A stretch of DNA of 64,000 bases. Source: Bradyrhizobium diazoefficiens. GTDB taxonomy: Bacteria > Pseudomonadota > Alphaproteobacteria > Rhizobiales > Xanthobacteraceae. The DNA is taken from contig NZ_JAENXS010000001.1 of assembly GCF_016612535.1 (NCBI RefSeq), positions 2,133,501 through 2,197,500 on the forward strand, in the 5' to 3' direction. The stretch's first letter is position 1; each line of letters begins with the position of its first letter. The position numbers and the translations under genes were made by a program. The notes beneath the pieces are model-generated. The model made no database searches. It was not told the DNA's origin and saw only the letters and a program-made list of their open reading frames with translations. Shown one piece after another: positions 1 to 11,506 of the stretch.

Positions 1-1216
<1,216 letters not shown>

Positions 1217-1482
1217 TTGTTCTCCAGTTGCGGACGTCTTGCCGGCCGTTGGGTTTTTGGGCGTATCGGGCGTGCAGTGTCGGAAGGTCCACAAAACCTT
1301 CGAGCGACCGCTCGTTGCTCCGGCCTGAAGCCGGAACAGCGGAAGCGGGCCGGCTGAGGCCCGCACGTTCGAGACGTGGAAATTTTTGTCCGGAGCCTGG
1401 ATCGCGTCGGCCCCGAAGCAGGGACCGAGAGTATCGACCTCAAAGAGCGGGAGCGGGCGCTTCCTCCAATGACGACCGCGGC

Positions 1483-2121
1483 TTAACCCCGCGGACGGCC
1501 CGCTCGGACGGCCTCGATAATGTCGATGGCGGCCCGGACGCCGCCTTCTATATCCAGTTGGGAGTTATCTAGCAAGTAAGCATCCGGGGCCGGCTTCAAA
1601 GGTGCAATCGGCCTGTTCTTGTCCCGTTCGTCGCGCTGAATGATGTCGGCGAGCACGGCCGCCTCGTCCGCCTCCTCGCCCCGCGCCTTGGCCTCCATGG
1701 TGCGTCGGCGGGCGCGGACCTTGGGGTCGGCGACGACAAAGATCTTCACGTCGGCATCGGGGCAGATCACGGTTCCAATGTCCCGGCCGTCCAGCACGGC
1801 GCCCGGCGGACCGGCGGCGAATTGCCGCTGGAAATCGACCAGGGCCTCGCGGACCCTGGGGATTGCCGAGACAATCGAGGCGCCCTCACCCGCCTTCTGG
1901 GTCTTCAGGGCCGGATTGCCGAACTTTTCAGGATCGAGTTCCAGCGCGGCCTGCACCGCAGCCGCCTCGTCCCGGAGATCATGGCCGGACTGCATCAGGG
2001 CGTAGGCGACCGCGCGATAGATCACACCGGTATCGAGGTGACGATAACCGTAGTGATGGGCGAGGCGCTTGCCGAGCGTGCCCTTGCCCGAAGCGGCGGG
2101 TCCATCGATCGCGATGATCAT
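1483..2121 (-). CDS. cmk: Cytidylate kinase
   Basis: Cytosolic nucleoside monophosphate kinase that phosphorylates CMP and dCMP with ATP in pyrimidine salvage. The 212-residue product begins [19 protein letters not shown], with the glycine-rich P-loop GPAASGKGT at residues 7-15. It carries the family's [10 protein letters not shown] segment and [13 protein letters not shown] for CMP and phosphate binding. The length is normal for the family. Its ATG overlaps the aroA stop codon by 4 bases (ATGA), indicating translational coupling. The operon runs aroA-cmk-rpsA, with 266 bases between cmk and rpsA that may hold a separate rpsA promoter. Confidence 0.96.
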   Translation of the reverse strand: MIIAIDGPAASGKGTLGKRLAHHYGYRHLDTGVIYRAVAYALMQSGHDLRDEAAAVQAALELDPEKFGNPALKTQKAGEGASIVSAIPRVREALVDFQRQFAAGPPGAVLDGRDIGTVICPDADVKIFVVADPKVRARRRTMEAKARGEEADEAAVLADIIQRDERDKNRPIAPLKPAPDAYLLDNSQLDIEGGVRAAIDIIEAVRAGRPRG

Positions 2122-3455
2122 GAAAAATCGGCCCCTAGCGACCGCATCATCGGAATGAAGTCCGGAAAGCTGGTGGCGATGAAGGCGGTGTCGTCGACCG
2201 TCACGGGCTGGTCGGACGCGCAGCCCATCACCAGGGCGGACATCGCGATGCGGTGGTCCATATGCGTGGCGACAGTGCCGCCGCCGGGAACGTGACCGCG
2301 GCCCTCGACGATCAAATCATCGCCGGAGACCTCGACTTTGACGCCGTTGACGCGGAGCATGTCGGCGGTGGCCTTGAGCCGGTCGGATTCCTTGACACGC
2401 AGCTCCTGCAGGCCGCGCATGATGGTCGTGCCCTCGGCGAAGGCGGCCGCCACCGCCAGCACCAGATATTCGTCGATCATCGAAGGCGCGCGCTCCGGCG
2501 GCACCTCGACGCCGCGCAATTTTGAAGCCCGCACGCGCAATTGCGCCATCGGCTCGCCGGCGTCGCCGCGTACTTCGCTTTCCTCTATGGAAGCGCCCAT
2601 TTCACGCAACGTTGTGAAAAGCCCGGTGCGCAGCCGATTGGTCATGACGTCGGACAAGACGATGTCGGACCCCTCGACGATCAGCGCCGCGACCATAGGG
2701 AAGGCCGCAGAGGAGGGATCGGCGGGCACGACGACCGTTGCACCATGCAGCTCAGGCTGGCCCAGCAGCGTAATGCGGCGGCCGTGCTGACCTTCCTGCG
2801 TCGAGGTGATCTCGGCGCCAAAGTGCTTCAGCATCAGTTCCGTGTGGTCGCGGCTCGCCTCGTTTTCGATCACGGTCGTGACGCCCGGCGCGGCCAGGCC
2901 GGCGAGCAGCACCGCTGATTTGATCTGAGCCGAGGCAACCGGGGTTTTGTAGGTGATCGGCAGCGGATCGCGCGCGCCCTGGAGGGTCAGCGGCAGGCGG
3001 CCGCCCTCGCCGCCCGATACGACCTTGGCCCCCAACTTTTCGAGCGGGTCCAGAATCCGGCGCATGGGCCGGGTGCGCAGCGAGGCGTCGCCGTCGAACA
3101 CCGCCGAGATCGGGCAGCCGGCGACGGCGCCCATCACGAGCCGACAGCCGGTGCCGGAGTTACCGAAATCCAGGGGGGCCTTGGGCTGGGCGAAGCCAGC
3201 GACGCCCACGCCCTGCACCTTCCAGGCAAAATCGCCGGTGCGCTCGACCTTGGCGCCGAGCGCCTGCATGGATTTAGCGGTATTGAGGACATCCTCGCCC
3301 TCGAGAAGGCCCGAAATCCGGGTCTCGCCAACCGCAAGCGCGCCCAGGATGAGGGCGCGGTGGGAGATCGACTTGTCTCCGGGCACCCGTACCTTTCCGG
3401 TCAGGGCACCGCTTGAGCGCGACTTGAGCGGTGTCGGCTTGTCGGAATGGGTCAA
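2118..3455 (-). CDS. aroA: 3-phosphoshikimate 1-carboxyvinyltransferase (EPSP synthase), TTG start
   Basis: Shikimate-pathway enzyme joining phosphoenolpyruvate to shikimate-3-phosphate, and the target of glyphosate. Visible motifs are [13 protein letters not shown] at the N-terminus, [35 protein letters not shown] and [10 protein letters not shown]. The pattern resembles the class II (CP4-like) branch, but with Gly rather than Ala in the NSGTGCR loop. I place the start at TTG 3455 ([10 protein letters not shown]), which has AAGGA at 3463-3467 seven bases upstream and gives 445 residues, typical for the family. The frame stays open to 3584, but the extra 43 residues are not family-like. It overlaps cmk by 4 bases. 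Confidence 0.93.
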   Translation of the reverse strand: MTHSDKPTPLKSRSSGALTGKVRVPGDKSISHRALILGALAVGETRISGLLEGEDVLNTAKSMQALGAKVERTGDFAWKVQGVGVAGFAQPKAPLDFGNSGTGCRLVMGAVAGCPISAVFDGDASLRTRPMRRILDPLEKLGAKVVSGGEGGRLPLTLQGARDPLPITYKTPVASAQIKSAVLLAGLAAPGVTTVIENEASRDHTELMLKHFGAEITSTQEGQHGRRITLLGQPELHGATVVVPADPSSAAFPMVAALIVEGSDIVLSDVMTNRLRTGLFTTLREMGASIEESEVRGDAGEPMAQLRVRASKLRGVEVPPERAPSMIDEYLVLAVAAAFAEGTTIMRGLQELRVKESDRLKATADMLRVNGVKVEVSGDDLIVEGRGHVPGGGTVATHMDHRIAMSALVMGCASDQPVTVDDTAFIATSFPDFIPMMRSLGADFS

Positions 3456-3616
3456 GATTGTGTCCTTGGATGTACCCTGTTGGGGTGGCGCGCAGGTACC
3501 ACATGGGCCGTGCCCCGTCACGGGCATGTCTTTCTCCCGTAATGCGCTATTGACAGCGGGCCGCCAACTAGCCAAGTGAAACACCGCTTTTCAGACATTC
3601 CCAGGATTCCTCTGCC

Positions 3617-4024
3617 GTGGCCAAGTCCGAACTCGGAACCAAACGTATTTGCCCAACTACGGGCAAGAAGTTCTACGACCTCAACAAGAGCCCGGTGATC
3701 TCGCCCTATACCGGCGAAGTGGTGCCGATCGCCCCGGTTGCGCCGGCGCGCGCAAGCCGTGGCGCCGAACCCCGGCACGCGCCGGCCGCCGACACCACGC
3801 CGGAGCCGGCGGAGGTCGAGGAGGTCTCGCTCGAGGAGGCCGATGCCGAGGAGAACACCGGCAAGGTCAAGGCCGTTGTGCCCGAATCCGAGGACGACAT
3901 CGAGGTCGACGAGACCATCGAGGACGACGACGATGATGATTCGACCTTTATCGCCGACGACGAAGAGGGCGATGAGGACGTGACCGACATCATTGGTGAT
4001 GTCGGGGGCGACGAAGAGACTTGA
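3617..4024 (+). CDS. TIGR02300 family (FYDLN acid) protein
   Basis: A 135-residue protein of unknown function found in alphaproteobacteria. It starts at GTG 3617 with MAKSELGTKRICPTTGKKFY. The conserved FYDLN motif falls at about residues 20-24, followed by KSPVISPYTGE. The C-terminal two thirds are extremely rich in Asp and Glu (runs such as DDDDDD near residue 108), giving a long acidic tail probably disordered in the cell. It is divergent from aroA. The CxxTGKKFYDL head looks like half of a zinc-ribbon, but only one cysteine is present. Family assignment is firm; function is not known. Confidence 0.9.
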   Translation: MAKSELGTKRICPTTGKKFYDLNKSPVISPYTGEVVPIAPVAPARASRGAEPRHAPAADTTPEPAEVEEVSLEEADAEENTGKVKAVVPESEDDIEVDETIEDDDDDDSTFIADDEEGDEDVTDIIGDVGGDEET

Positions 4025-4123
4025 GATCAGCCCTGATCTGTGAAAAAGGGTGCACCGCGCGAGTCACATAGGGCTCGCCGGCCGGGACGGATCCCCCAGG
4101 GTCCTCCCAACTGGAAGACTTAA

Positions 4124-4468
<345 letters not shown>

Positions 4469-4476
4469 GTTCCCCC

Positions 4477-4935
4477 CTACTCCCCGATCACCGCATTGAG
4501 CCGGTCGCGTAGCGCGACGATCTCGTCTTTCATGGCGACCAGCTCCGACACCGAACAGTCCGACGCCGCCAGGATCGACTGCGGGACGCTGCGCGCCTTG
4601 TCCTTCAGCGCATGGCCCTGCGGGGTCAGCGCGATCAGGACCTGACGCTCGTCCTCGCTCGAGCGCGTGCGCTTGACCAGATGGGCGGCTTCGAGCCGCT
4701 TGAGCAGCGGCGTCAACGTGCCCGAATCCAGAAACAGCCTTTCGCCGATGTCCTTGAGCGGCACGTCGTCGCGCTCCCACAGCACCAACATCACCAGATA
4801 TTGCGGGTAAGTCAGGCCGAGCCGGTCGAGCAGCGGCTTGTAGACGCGGTTAAAGGCATGCGCCGCCGAATAGATCGCGAAGCAGATCTGGTTGTCGAGG
4901 CGTTGCGGATCCAGGGCCGATGATTTCCGAGGCAT
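4477..4935 (-). CDS. ohrR: MarR-family organic hydroperoxide sensor/repressor
   Basis: A 152-residue winged-helix repressor that releases DNA when an N-terminal cysteine is oxidised by organic peroxide. It starts at ATG 4935 ([11 protein letters not shown]) and has the reactive cysteine in [12 protein letters not shown] at about residue 20. The Tyr-rich helix [17 protein letters not shown], the recognition region [13 protein letters not shown] and the wing [10 protein letters not shown] are all typical of OhrR. It is divergent from ohr, sharing a 157-base intergenic region with palindromic sites. The frame remains open upstream to 5067, but that extension would cover the promoter and operators. 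Confidence 0.93.
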   Translation of the reverse strand: MPRKSSALDPQRLDNQICFAIYSAAHAFNRVYKPLLDRLGLTYPQYLVMLVLWERDDVPLKDIGERLFLDSGTLTPLLKRLEAAHLVKRTRSSEDERQVLIALTPQGHALKDKARSVPQSILAASDCSVSELVAMKDEIVALRDRLNAVIGE

Positions 4936-4984
4936 AGAGAATCTCACGAAATTTGCCCGTATTGTGGGACCGGGCGGCCGTACA

Positions 4985-5052
4985 TTCAATTGCGAACAAT
5001 TAAATGTGAAGCATGCGAATTTCAATTGCGCGCAATCTAATTGCTTGCGATA
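4985..5052. promoter_or_regulatory. Candidate OhrR operators between ohrR and ohr
   Basis: Three related AT-rich dyads lie here: AATTG-CGAA-CAATT at 4988-5001, the perfect 12-bp palindrome ATTGCGCGCAAT at 5025-5036, and an imperfect ATTGCTTGCGAT at 5041-5052. They share an ATTG/CAAT half-site, and they fall between the two divergent genes. Binding by OhrR is inferred from position and symmetry; it has not been shown here. Confidence 0.6.
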
Positions 5053-5092
5053 CAGGTCAGACCCCAACTCGAAGCCCCCTGAGGAGACGAAA

Positions 5093-5518
5093 ATGTCCGT
5101 GAACGTCCTCTACAAGACCAGCGCCAAAGCCACAGGTGGCCGCGACGGCCACGCAGCAACCCTCGACGGCGCACTCGACGTCAAGCTCACCACACCGAAG
5201 GAGCTCGGCGGCGGCGGCGGCACGGGCAATAATCCCGAACAGCTGTTTGCGGCCGGCTACGCCGCCTGCTTCATCGGCGCGATGAAGTTCGTGGCCTCGC
5301 AGGGCGGCCCGAAGGTCCCCGCCGACGCCTCCGTCACCTCGACCGTCGGCATCGGCCCGCGCGCGGCCGGCGGCTTCGGCCTCGATATCGATCTGGCCGT
5401 TTCGTTGCCGGGCCTCGCCCGTGCGGAGGCCGAGGCGCTGGTCGAGAAGGCACACCAGGTCTGCCCGTACTCCAACGCGACGCGCGGCAATGTCGACGTC
5501 CGCCTGACGGTCGTCTGA
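5093..5518 (+). CDS. ohr: Organic hydroperoxide resistance protein (Ohr/OsmC family)
   Basis: A thiol peroxidase of 141 residues that reduces organic and fatty-acid hydroperoxides, usually with lipoylated partners. The two catalytic cysteines appear in [14 protein letters not shown] (about residue 60) and [11 protein letters not shown] (about 125), the standard Ohr arrangement. [13 protein letters not shown] precedes the first. A good ribosome binding site (GAGGAGA) sits 7 bases before ATG 5093. It is divergently transcribed from its likely repressor ohrR. Family length is about 140, so the gene is complete. Confidence 0.95.
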   Translation: MSVNVLYKTSAKATGGRDGHAATLDGALDVKLTTPKELGGGGGTGNNPEQLFAAGYAACFIGAMKFVASQGGPKVPADASVTSTVGIGPRAAGGFGLDIDLAVSLPGLARAEAEALVEKAHQVCPYSNATRGNVDVRLTVV

Positions 5519-5686
5519 TCTGATGGATTGGCCGGCCTGAGATCCCCTCGGGCCGGCCCTTCGTTGGATTTGACCACGCCACGGATTGCACGGCTGCTGC
5601 GCATACGGCCCCACGCAACAGGCCATTGCTGGCGTGGACGAACCTCGCTAGGCCTGTGTCAAATATCGACACGGGGAAGCGAACGC

Positions 5687-6889
5687 ATGACTGAAGCCGT
5701 TACGGGCGCAATGAGCGGACTGCGCGTCATCGATCTCACGCGCGTGCTCGGCGGTCCCTACTGCACCCAGATCCTCGCCGACCATGGCGCCGACGTGATC
5801 AAGGTCGAGCCGCCCGCAGGCGACGAGGTGCGCGACTGGGGCCCTCCCTTCCACGAGGAAGACGCCGCCTACTTCGTCGGCATCAACCGCAACAAGCGCT
5901 CGATCGGCCTCGACCTCGCCTCCGAGGGTGGCCGCGCCGTGCTGCTGAAGATGCTGGAGACGGCCGACGTCCTGATCGAGAATTTCAAGCCGGGCACGCT
6001 GGAGAAATGGGGCATCGGCAACGATGTGCTCAGCAAGAAATTTCCGCGCCTCGTGCATTGCCGGATCTGCGGCTTCGGCGCCGACGGCCCGCGCGGCGGC
6101 AATCCCGGCTATGACGCCATCATCCAGGCCATGACCGGCATGATCGCGGCAACCGGCTCGCCCGAGAGCGGGCCGATGCGGATCGGCGTGCCGCTGGTCG
6201 ACATCACCACCGGCCTCTATGCGGCGATCGGCATCCTGATGGCGCTGTCGGAGCGGCAGCGTTCGGGCCAGGGCCAGTTCCTGGAGACGACGCTGTACGA
6301 GACCGGTCTCGCCATCATGCATCCGCACACCGCAAATTATTTCATGCATGGCAAGCCGCCCGGCCTCACCGGCAACGAGCATCCGAACCTCGTGCCTTAT
6401 GCGATCTTCCCGACCAAGACCGACAATATCTTCATCGGTGTCGGCAATGACGGCACCTTCCGCAAGCTCGCCAAAGAAATCGGCAAGCCCGAGCTGGGTA
6501 CCGATCCGCGCTTTGCCCGCAACAAGGACCGCATCGCCAATCGCGACGCTCTGCGCGCCGAGCTCGCCGCTGTGTTCAGCCAGCACGAGGCCGAGCCGCT
6601 GTGCAATCGCCTGCTGGCCGCGGGCCTGCCCGCAGGTCCCGTGCAGAAGATCGACCAGGCGCTGACCAACCCGCACACGATCGCGCGCGGCGACGTCATC
6701 GAGAAGGACTGGTACAAGGGCGTGGCTTCGCCGATCCGGCTCGATCGCAGCAAGCCGAGCCTGCGCCGGCTGCCGCCGAAGTTCAGCCAGCACTCCCAGG
6801 AGGTACTGGGCGAGTTCGGCTACTCCAAGTCGGAGATCGACGCGATGGTCGAGAAGGGCGTGGTCTGCGGGCCCGAGCGCAAGCGCTAA
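5687..6889 (+). CDS. Family III CoA-transferase (CaiB/BaiF)
   Basis: A 400-residue cytosolic enzyme that moves CoA between carboxylic acids, like formyl-CoA or succinyl-CoA:acid transferases. The start ATG 5687 (MTEAVTGAMSGLRVIDLTRV) places the canonical RVIDLTRVLGGPYC and GADVIKVEPP segments near the N-terminus. NKRSIGLDL, LIENFKPGTLEKWG and GYDAIIQAMTG follow; the Asp in the last is the family's catalytic aspartate. The C-terminus NPHTIARGDVIE is also typical. Downstream 218 bases hold the ugp promoter, so the gene is probably monocistronic. Substrate cannot be inferred from sequence. Confidence 0.92.
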   Translation: MTEAVTGAMSGLRVIDLTRVLGGPYCTQILADHGADVIKVEPPAGDEVRDWGPPFHEEDAAYFVGINRNKRSIGLDLASEGGRAVLLKMLETADVLIENFKPGTLEKWGIGNDVLSKKFPRLVHCRICGFGADGPRGGNPGYDAIIQAMTGMIAATGSPESGPMRIGVPLVDITTGLYAAIGILMALSERQRSGQGQFLETTLYETGLAIMHPHTANYFMHGKPPGLTGNEHPNLVPYAIFPTKTDNIFIGVGNDGTFRKLAKEIGKPELGTDPRFARNKDRIANRDALRAELAAVFSQHEAEPLCNRLLAAGLPAGPVQKIDQALTNPHTIARGDVIEKDWYKGVASPIRLDRSKPSLRRLPPKFSQHSQEVLGEFGYSKSEIDAMVEKGVVCGPERKR

Positions 6890-7040
6890 GGCCCTCGTCT
6901 CCCGCATCCGACAATCCATGCCGCAGTGCGGCGCGGGCACGCGAGTGCAACGCGAACGGATAAGGCTGCCTGCGCCGCGTTCGCCTATTTGATGGCTTTC
7001 CTTTTGGCAGCGCTTGCCGCTTTCGTATCGGCCGCTTACA

Positions 7041-7058
7041 CAGTCATGTGAACGTCAT
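7041..7058 (+). promoter_or_regulatory. Candidate Pho box upstream of ugpB
   Basis: CAGTCAT-GTGA-ACGTCAT matches the CTGTCAT-N4-CTGTCAT PhoB box with one mismatch in the first half and two in the second. It lies 53 bases before the ugpB ATG. Ugp importers are classical phosphate-starvation genes, so PhoB control is plausible. The match is by eye only. Confidence 0.5.
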
Positions 7059-7110
7059 ACCGCACTGCTAGCGCAAGCGATCTTTTTGACGGCCAAGGGA
7101 GGTTTACTTG

Positions 7111-8427
7111 ATGGCTCTTCGACACTTTGGGGCGGCTGCCGCATTTGCACTCACGGTTGGCATGGGCGTGTCGCCGGCGCTCGCTGCGACCGAGATCCAG
7201 TGGTGGCACGCGATGACCGGCGCCAACAACGACGTCATCGTCAAGCTCGCCAACGACTTCAACGCGTCGCAGAGCGACTACAAGGTCATTCCGACCTACA
7301 AGGGCAACTACGCCGACACGATGAATGCCGGCATCGCCGCCTTCCGCGCCGGCAACGCCCCGCACATCATGCAGGTGTTCGAAGTCGGCACCGCGACCAT
7401 GATGGCGGCGACCGGCGCAGTGAAGCCGGTCTATAAGCTGATGGTCGAAGCCGGCGAGAAGTTCGATCCCAAGATCTACCTGCCGGCCATTACTGGCTAC
7501 TATTCGACCTCGAAGGGCGAAATGCTGTCCTTCCCCTTCAACTCGTCGTCGACCGTGATGTGGGTCAACCTCGACGAGCTCAAGAAGGCGAACGTCGAGA
7601 TCCCGAAGACCTGGCCTGAAACCTTCGCGGCCGCCAAGAAGCTGCACGACAACGGTCATCCGACCTGCGGCTTCTCCGGCTCCTGGGTGACCTGGGTCAA
7701 CCTCGAGCAGCTCTCCGCCTGGCACAACGTTCCGCTCGCCAGCAAGGCCAACGGCCTCGACGGCTTCGACACCGTGCTCGAGTTCAACGGACCGGTCCAG
7801 GTCAGGCATCTCGAAAAGCTGGTCGAGTTGCAGAAGGACAAGACCTACGACTACGCCGGCCGCACCAACACCGGCGAAGGCCGTTTCACCTCGGGTGAAT
7901 GCGCGATCTACCTGACCTCGTCGGCCTTCTTCGGCAACGTCAAGGCGCAGGCCAAGTTCAACTTCAACGCCGTGCCGATGCCTTACTATCCCGACGTCAA
8001 GGGCGCTCCGCAGAACTCGATCATCGGCGGCGCTTCGCTCTGGGTCATGGGCGGCAAGTCGGCCGAGGAGTACAAGGGCGTTGCAAAATTCCTGACCTTC
8101 CTCTCGGACACCGATCGCCAAGTCTACATCCACAAGGCGTCGGGCTATCTGCCGATCACCAAGGCGGCCTATGAGAAGGCCAAGGCCGAGGGCTTCTACA
8201 AGGATCAGCCCTATCTCGAGACCCCGCTGCTCGAGCTGACCAACAAGGAGCCGACCGAGAATTCGCGCGGTCTGCGGCTCGGCAACATGGTTCAGCTGCG
8301 TGACGTCTGGTCGGAAGAGATCGAGCAGGCGCTGGCCGGCAAGAAGACCGCCAAGCAGGCGCTGGATGCCGCCGTCGAGCGCGGCAATATCATGCTGCGT
8401 CAGTTCGAAAAGACCGCCGTAAAGTAA
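7111..8427 (+). CDS. ugpB: sn-glycerol-3-phosphate ABC transporter, periplasmic binding protein
   Basis: Periplasmic receptor that captures glycerol-3-phosphate (and glycerophosphodiesters) for the UgpAE channel. The 438-residue product has a signal peptide ending near SPALAA, followed by [15 protein letters not shown], the N-terminal signature of Ugp[33 protein letters not shown] and the C-terminal [12 protein letters not shown] agree with the family, and the length is close to that of E. coli UgpB. AGGGAGGT lies about 10 bases before ATG 7111; a TTG directly precedes this ATG. It is first in ugpBAEC and is followed by a strong hairpin that may raise its mRNA level over the rest. Confidence 0.95.
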   Translation: MALRHFGAAAAFALTVGMGVSPALAATEIQWWHAMTGANNDVIVKLANDFNASQSDYKVIPTYKGNYADTMNAGIAAFRAGNAPHIMQVFEVGTATMMAATGAVKPVYKLMVEAGEKFDPKIYLPAITGYYSTSKGEMLSFPFNSSSTVMWVNLDELKKANVEIPKTWPETFAAAKKLHDNGHPTCGFSGSWVTWVNLEQLSAWHNVPLASKANGLDGFDTVLEFNGPVQVRHLEKLVELQKDKTYDYAGRTNTGEGRFTSGECAIYLTSSAFFGNVKAQAKFNFNAVPMPYYPDVKGAPQNSIIGGASLWVMGGKSAEEYKGVAKFLTFLSDTDRQVYIHKASGYLPITKAAYEKAKAEGFYKDQPYLETPLLELTNKEPTENSRGLRLGNMVQLRDVWSEEIEQALAGKKTAKQALDAAVERGNIMLRQFEKTAVK

Positions 8428-8433
8428 GGCGAA

Positions 8434-8472
8434 GGCGCCGGCAGGCCGCACCACGAGCGGCCTGCCGGCGCC
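8434..8472 (+). other. Intercistronic stem-loop between ugpB and ugpA
   Basis: A perfect 16-bp stem (8434-8449 with 8457-8472) closes a 7-base loop, with no following T-tract, nine bases before ugpA. Such structures downstream of binding-protein genes commonly block 3' decay and give excess binding protein, as known for malE-malF. That role is inferred here. Confidence 0.7.
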
Positions 8473-8480
8473 ACCCCATC

Positions 8481-9362
8481 ATGCAAAAGCAAGCCATTTT
8501 CCAATCAAAGCTATTGCCCTACGCGCTGGTTGCCCCGCAGCTCGCGATCGTCCTGATTTTCTTTTATTGGCCGGCCCTGCAGGCGGTGATCCAGTCCTTC
8601 CTGCTCCAGGACGCCTTCGGTCTGTCGTCGAGCTTCGTCTGGTTCGACAATTACATCGAGCTGTTCAAGGACGCTGCTTATTTCGAGGCGATCGTCCGAA
8701 CCTTCTTCTTCTCGTTCGCGATCGCGGTGTCGTCGCTGTCCTTTGCGCTGCTGCTCGCCGTGATGGCCGACAAGCCGCTGCGCGGCTCGATGCTCTATCG
8801 CACGCTGCTGATCTGGCCCTATGCGGTCGCGCCGCCCGTCGTCGGCGTGCTCTGGATCTTCATGCTGCATCCCTCGCTCGGCGTGCTCGCGCGTTACCTG
8901 CGGAATATGGGCGTCGACTGGAATCCGCTGCTCGATGGCAACCAGGCCGCAACACTGATCATCCTCGCCGCCGCCTGGAAGCAGATCTCCTATAATTTCC
9001 TGTTCTTCCTCGCCGGCCTGCAGGCCATCCCGAAGAGCGTGTTCGAGGCCGCCGCGATCGACGGCGCGCGCCCGATGCGGCGGTTCTGGACCGTGACCTT
9101 CCCGCTGCTGTCGCCGACCATCTTCTTCCTGCTGGTCGTCAACATCGTCTACGCCTTCTTCGACACCTTCGGCATCATCGACACCATGACCCGTGGCGGG
9201 CCGGGGACGTCGACAGTGACGCTGGTCTACAAGGTCTATTCCGACGGCCTGCTCGGCGGCAATCTCGGCAGCTCGGCAGCGCAGTCGGTGATCCTGATGG
9301 TCATGGTCATCGTGCTCACCGGAATCCAGTTCCGCTTCGTCGAACGCAAGGTGACCTACTGA
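8481..9362 (+). CDS. ugpA: sn-glycerol-3-phosphate ABC transporter permease
   Basis: Inner-membrane permease half of the UgpAE channel, 293 residues with six predicted membrane segments. The first is residues 13-35 ([19 protein letters not shown]). The EAA loop that docks on the ATPase is visible as [19 protein letters not shown] near residue 190, followed by [31 protein letters not shown] is highly typical of UgpA/MalF-like permeases of carbohydrate uptake family 1. Its stop overlaps the ugpE start by one base (TGATG). Confidence 0.94.
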   Translation: MQKQAIFQSKLLPYALVAPQLAIVLIFFYWPALQAVIQSFLLQDAFGLSSSFVWFDNYIELFKDAAYFEAIVRTFFFSFAIAVSSLSFALLLAVMADKPLRGSMLYRTLLIWPYAVAPPVVGVLWIFMLHPSLGVLARYLRNMGVDWNPLLDGNQAATLIILAAAWKQISYNFLFFLAGLQAIPKSVFEAAAIDGARPMRRFWTVTFPLLSPTIFFLLVVNIVYAFFDTFGIIDTMTRGGPGTSTVTLVYKVYSDGLLGGNLGSSAAQSVILMVMVIVLTGIQFRFVERKVTY

Positions 9363-10210
9363 TGGTCGAAGACGAGGGCTTCCGGCGCTACGTCGCCCAT
9401 TTCATCCTCTGGATCGGGATCGCGATCGTCGCGTTCCCCGTCTACATCGCCATCGTCGCCTCGACCCAGGACAACGCGCTGATCGCGAACGGGCAGATGT
9501 CGCTGTTGCCGGGCGGGCATTTCTTCGAGGTCTATTACCAGACCATTTTCGTCGGCACGAGCGGATCGACCCGCGAGCCGGTCTACAACATGATGCTCAA
9601 TTCGCTGGTGATGGCGCTGTTGATCGCGGTCGGCAAGATCGCGATCTCGATCATCTCGGCCTATGGCATCGTGTATTTCCGCTTTCCGTTCCGGATGCCG
9701 ATCTTCTGGATCATCTTCATCACCTTGATGCTGCCGGTCGAGGTCCGCATCTATCCGACCTACAAGATCGTCGCCGATCTGCACATGCTCGACAGCTATG
9801 CGGGCCTCGCGCTGCCGCTGATCGCGTCAGCCACCGCGACGCTGCTGTTCCGGCAATTCTTCATGACCGTACCGGATGAGCTATTGGAGGCCTCGCGCAT
9901 CGACGGTGCCGGTCCCCTGCGCTTCTTCTGGGACACGCTGCTGCCGCTGTCGCGCACCAACATGGCCGCGCTGTTCGTGATCCTCTTCATCCTCGGCTGG
10001 AATCAATATCTCTGGCCGCTGCTGATCACCACCCGCGACGACATGCAGACCATCCAGGTCGGCATCCGCAAGATGATCACCACCACCGACGCGCTGACCG
10101 AATGGCCGGTGGTGATGGCGACCGCCGTGCTGGCCATGCTGCCGCCAGTGTTCGTCGTCGTCGCCATGCAGAAATTGTTCGTGCGCGGCCTGGTCGAGGC
10201 CGAGAAGTAG
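9362..10210 (+). CDS. ugpE: sn-glycerol-3-phosphate ABC transporter permease
   Basis: Second inner-membrane permease subunit of the Ugp importer, 282 residues, six predicted membrane helices. The EAA motif is LLEASRIDGAGPLRFFWDT at about residue 175, followed by LPLSRTNMAALFVI. NQYLWPLLITTRDDMQTIQVGIRKM near the C-terminus is characteristic of UgpE. The start overlaps ugpA by one base and the stop is 6 bases from ugpC, so the three are tightly coupled. Confidence 0.94.
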   Translation: MVEDEGFRRYVAHFILWIGIAIVAFPVYIAIVASTQDNALIANGQMSLLPGGHFFEVYYQTIFVGTSGSTREPVYNMMLNSLVMALLIAVGKIAISIISAYGIVYFRFPFRMPIFWIIFITLMLPVEVRIYPTYKIVADLHMLDSYAGLALPLIASATATLLFRQFFMTVPDELLEASRIDGAGPLRFFWDTLLPLSRTNMAALFVILFILGWNQYLWPLLITTRDDMQTIQVGIRKMITTTDALTEWPVVMATAVLAMLPPVFVVVAMQKLFVRGLVEAEK

Positions 10211-10216
10211 AGAGCT

Positions 10217-11299
10217 ATGGCCAACGTCACCCTGCGCAACGTCCGCAAGACCTACACCGGCGGCTTCGAAGCCATCAAGGGCGTCAACGTCGATGTCGGC
10301 GACGGTCAGTTCTGCGTGCTGGTCGGACCAAGCGGCTGCGGAAAGTCGACGCTGCTCCGCATGGTCGCGGGGCTTGAGACCGTCACCGGCGGCGAGATCG
10401 ACATCGGCGGCCGGATCGTCAATCAGGTCGAGCCCGCCGATCGCGACATCGCGATGGTGTTCCAGAACTACGCGCTCTATCCGCATATGAGCGTCTTCAA
10501 CAACATGGCCTACGGCCTGCGCAACCGCGGCATGAAGGAAGCCGAGGTCAAGACCCGCGTCGAGGAAGCCGCCCGCGTGCTCGAGCTCGCACCAATGCTG
10601 GAGCGCAAGCCACGCCAGCTCTCCGGCGGCCAGCGCCAGCGCGTCGCCATGGGCCGCGCCATCGTGCGCCAGCCAAAAGTGTTCCTGTTCGACGAGCCGC
10701 TCTCCAATCTCGATGCAAAACTGCGCATCGCGATGCGCGTCGAGATCCGCAAATTGCAGCGCCGGCTCAACACGACGTCGATCTACGTCACCCACGACCA
10801 GCTGGAAGCAATGACGCTCGCCGACATTCTCGTCGTGATGAATGGCGGCCAGGTCGAGCAGGTCGGCAATCCCCTTGCCATCTACGAGAAGCCGGCGACG
10901 ACCTTCGTCGCCTCCTTCATCGGGGCACCGCCGATGAATCTGATGTCGATCCGTGCGGACGAGATCAAGTCGCAGCTCGGCAGCGCCGGCGATGCCGGCA
11001 TCCTCGGCATCCGCCCGGAGGATTTCGTCATCACCGACCAGACGCCGGCCGGCGGCGTTGCGCTGCCACTGACCGTCGAGGCAATCGAGCGCGTCGGCGC
11101 CGAAACCTTCGTCTACGGCTCGCGGGCTCAGGACGAGCAGCGCATCGCCGCCAATCCCGGCGAACTGCCCCCTGGCGAAGTCATCGTCCGCATTCCCGGT
11201 TCCGAGGCGCCGCCGATCGGCCAAAAAATCCGGGTCGCGGCGGTACGCCAAAAGCTGCATTTGTTCAGCGGCGATGGACGGACACGGATCGAAGTCTGA
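10217..11299 (+). CDS. ugpC: sn-glycerol-3-phosphate ABC transporter ATP-binding protein
   Basis: ATPase that powers Ugp uptake, 360 residues. Walker A is [13 protein letters not shown] (about residue 37), the Q-loop is [13 protein letters not shown], the signature is [14 protein letters not shown], Walker B is [16 protein letters not shown] and the switch histidine is in [10 protein letters not shown]. The C-terminal ~120 residues form the regulatory TOBE/OB region (ILGIRPEDF) found in MalK/UgpC-type ATPases; in E. coli UgpC it receives phosphate-dependent inhibition. Last gene of the operon, followed by a probable terminator. Confidence 0.94.
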   Translation: MANVTLRNVRKTYTGGFEAIKGVNVDVGDGQFCVLVGPSGCGKSTLLRMVAGLETVTGGEIDIGGRIVNQVEPADRDIAMVFQNYALYPHMSVFNNMAYGLRNRGMKEAEVKTRVEEAARVLELAPMLERKPRQLSGGQRQRVAMGRAIVRQPKVFLFDEPLSNLDAKLRIAMRVEIRKLQRRLNTTSIYVTHDQLEAMTLADILVVMNGGQVEQVGNPLAIYEKPATTFVASFIGAPPMNLMSIRADEIKSQLGSAGDAGILGIRPEDFVITDQTPAGGVALPLTVEAIERVGAETFVYGSRAQDEQRIAANPGELPPGEVIVRIPGSEAPPIGQKIRVAAVRQKLHLFSGDGRTRIEV

Positions 11300-11328
11300 C
11301 GCTTTCGGAACCAGCCGGTCAAAACGGG

Positions 11329-11365
11329 AAAACAACCCCATGCACAGTAGCCCGGGGGCTGTTTT
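11329..11365 (+). terminator. Probable terminator of ugpBAEC
   Basis: AAAACAACCCC at 11329-11339 pairs with GGGGGCTGTTTT ending at 11365, with one mismatch and a loop of about 14 bases. The T-run on the 3' arm suits Rho-independent termination 30 bases after ugpC. Confidence 0.55.
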
Positions 11366-11506
11366 CATTGGGATAAATCGCCCGACAGATTCGTCATGAC
11401 CGCCGCGGCAGCGGCGAATCCACAGCCCTCGGCTACGTCCTTGAACCCGCACGGGGATATGACCATATTGCTGACCAAGGGGTGCCGCTTCCGGGCCCTG
11501 AAATGT

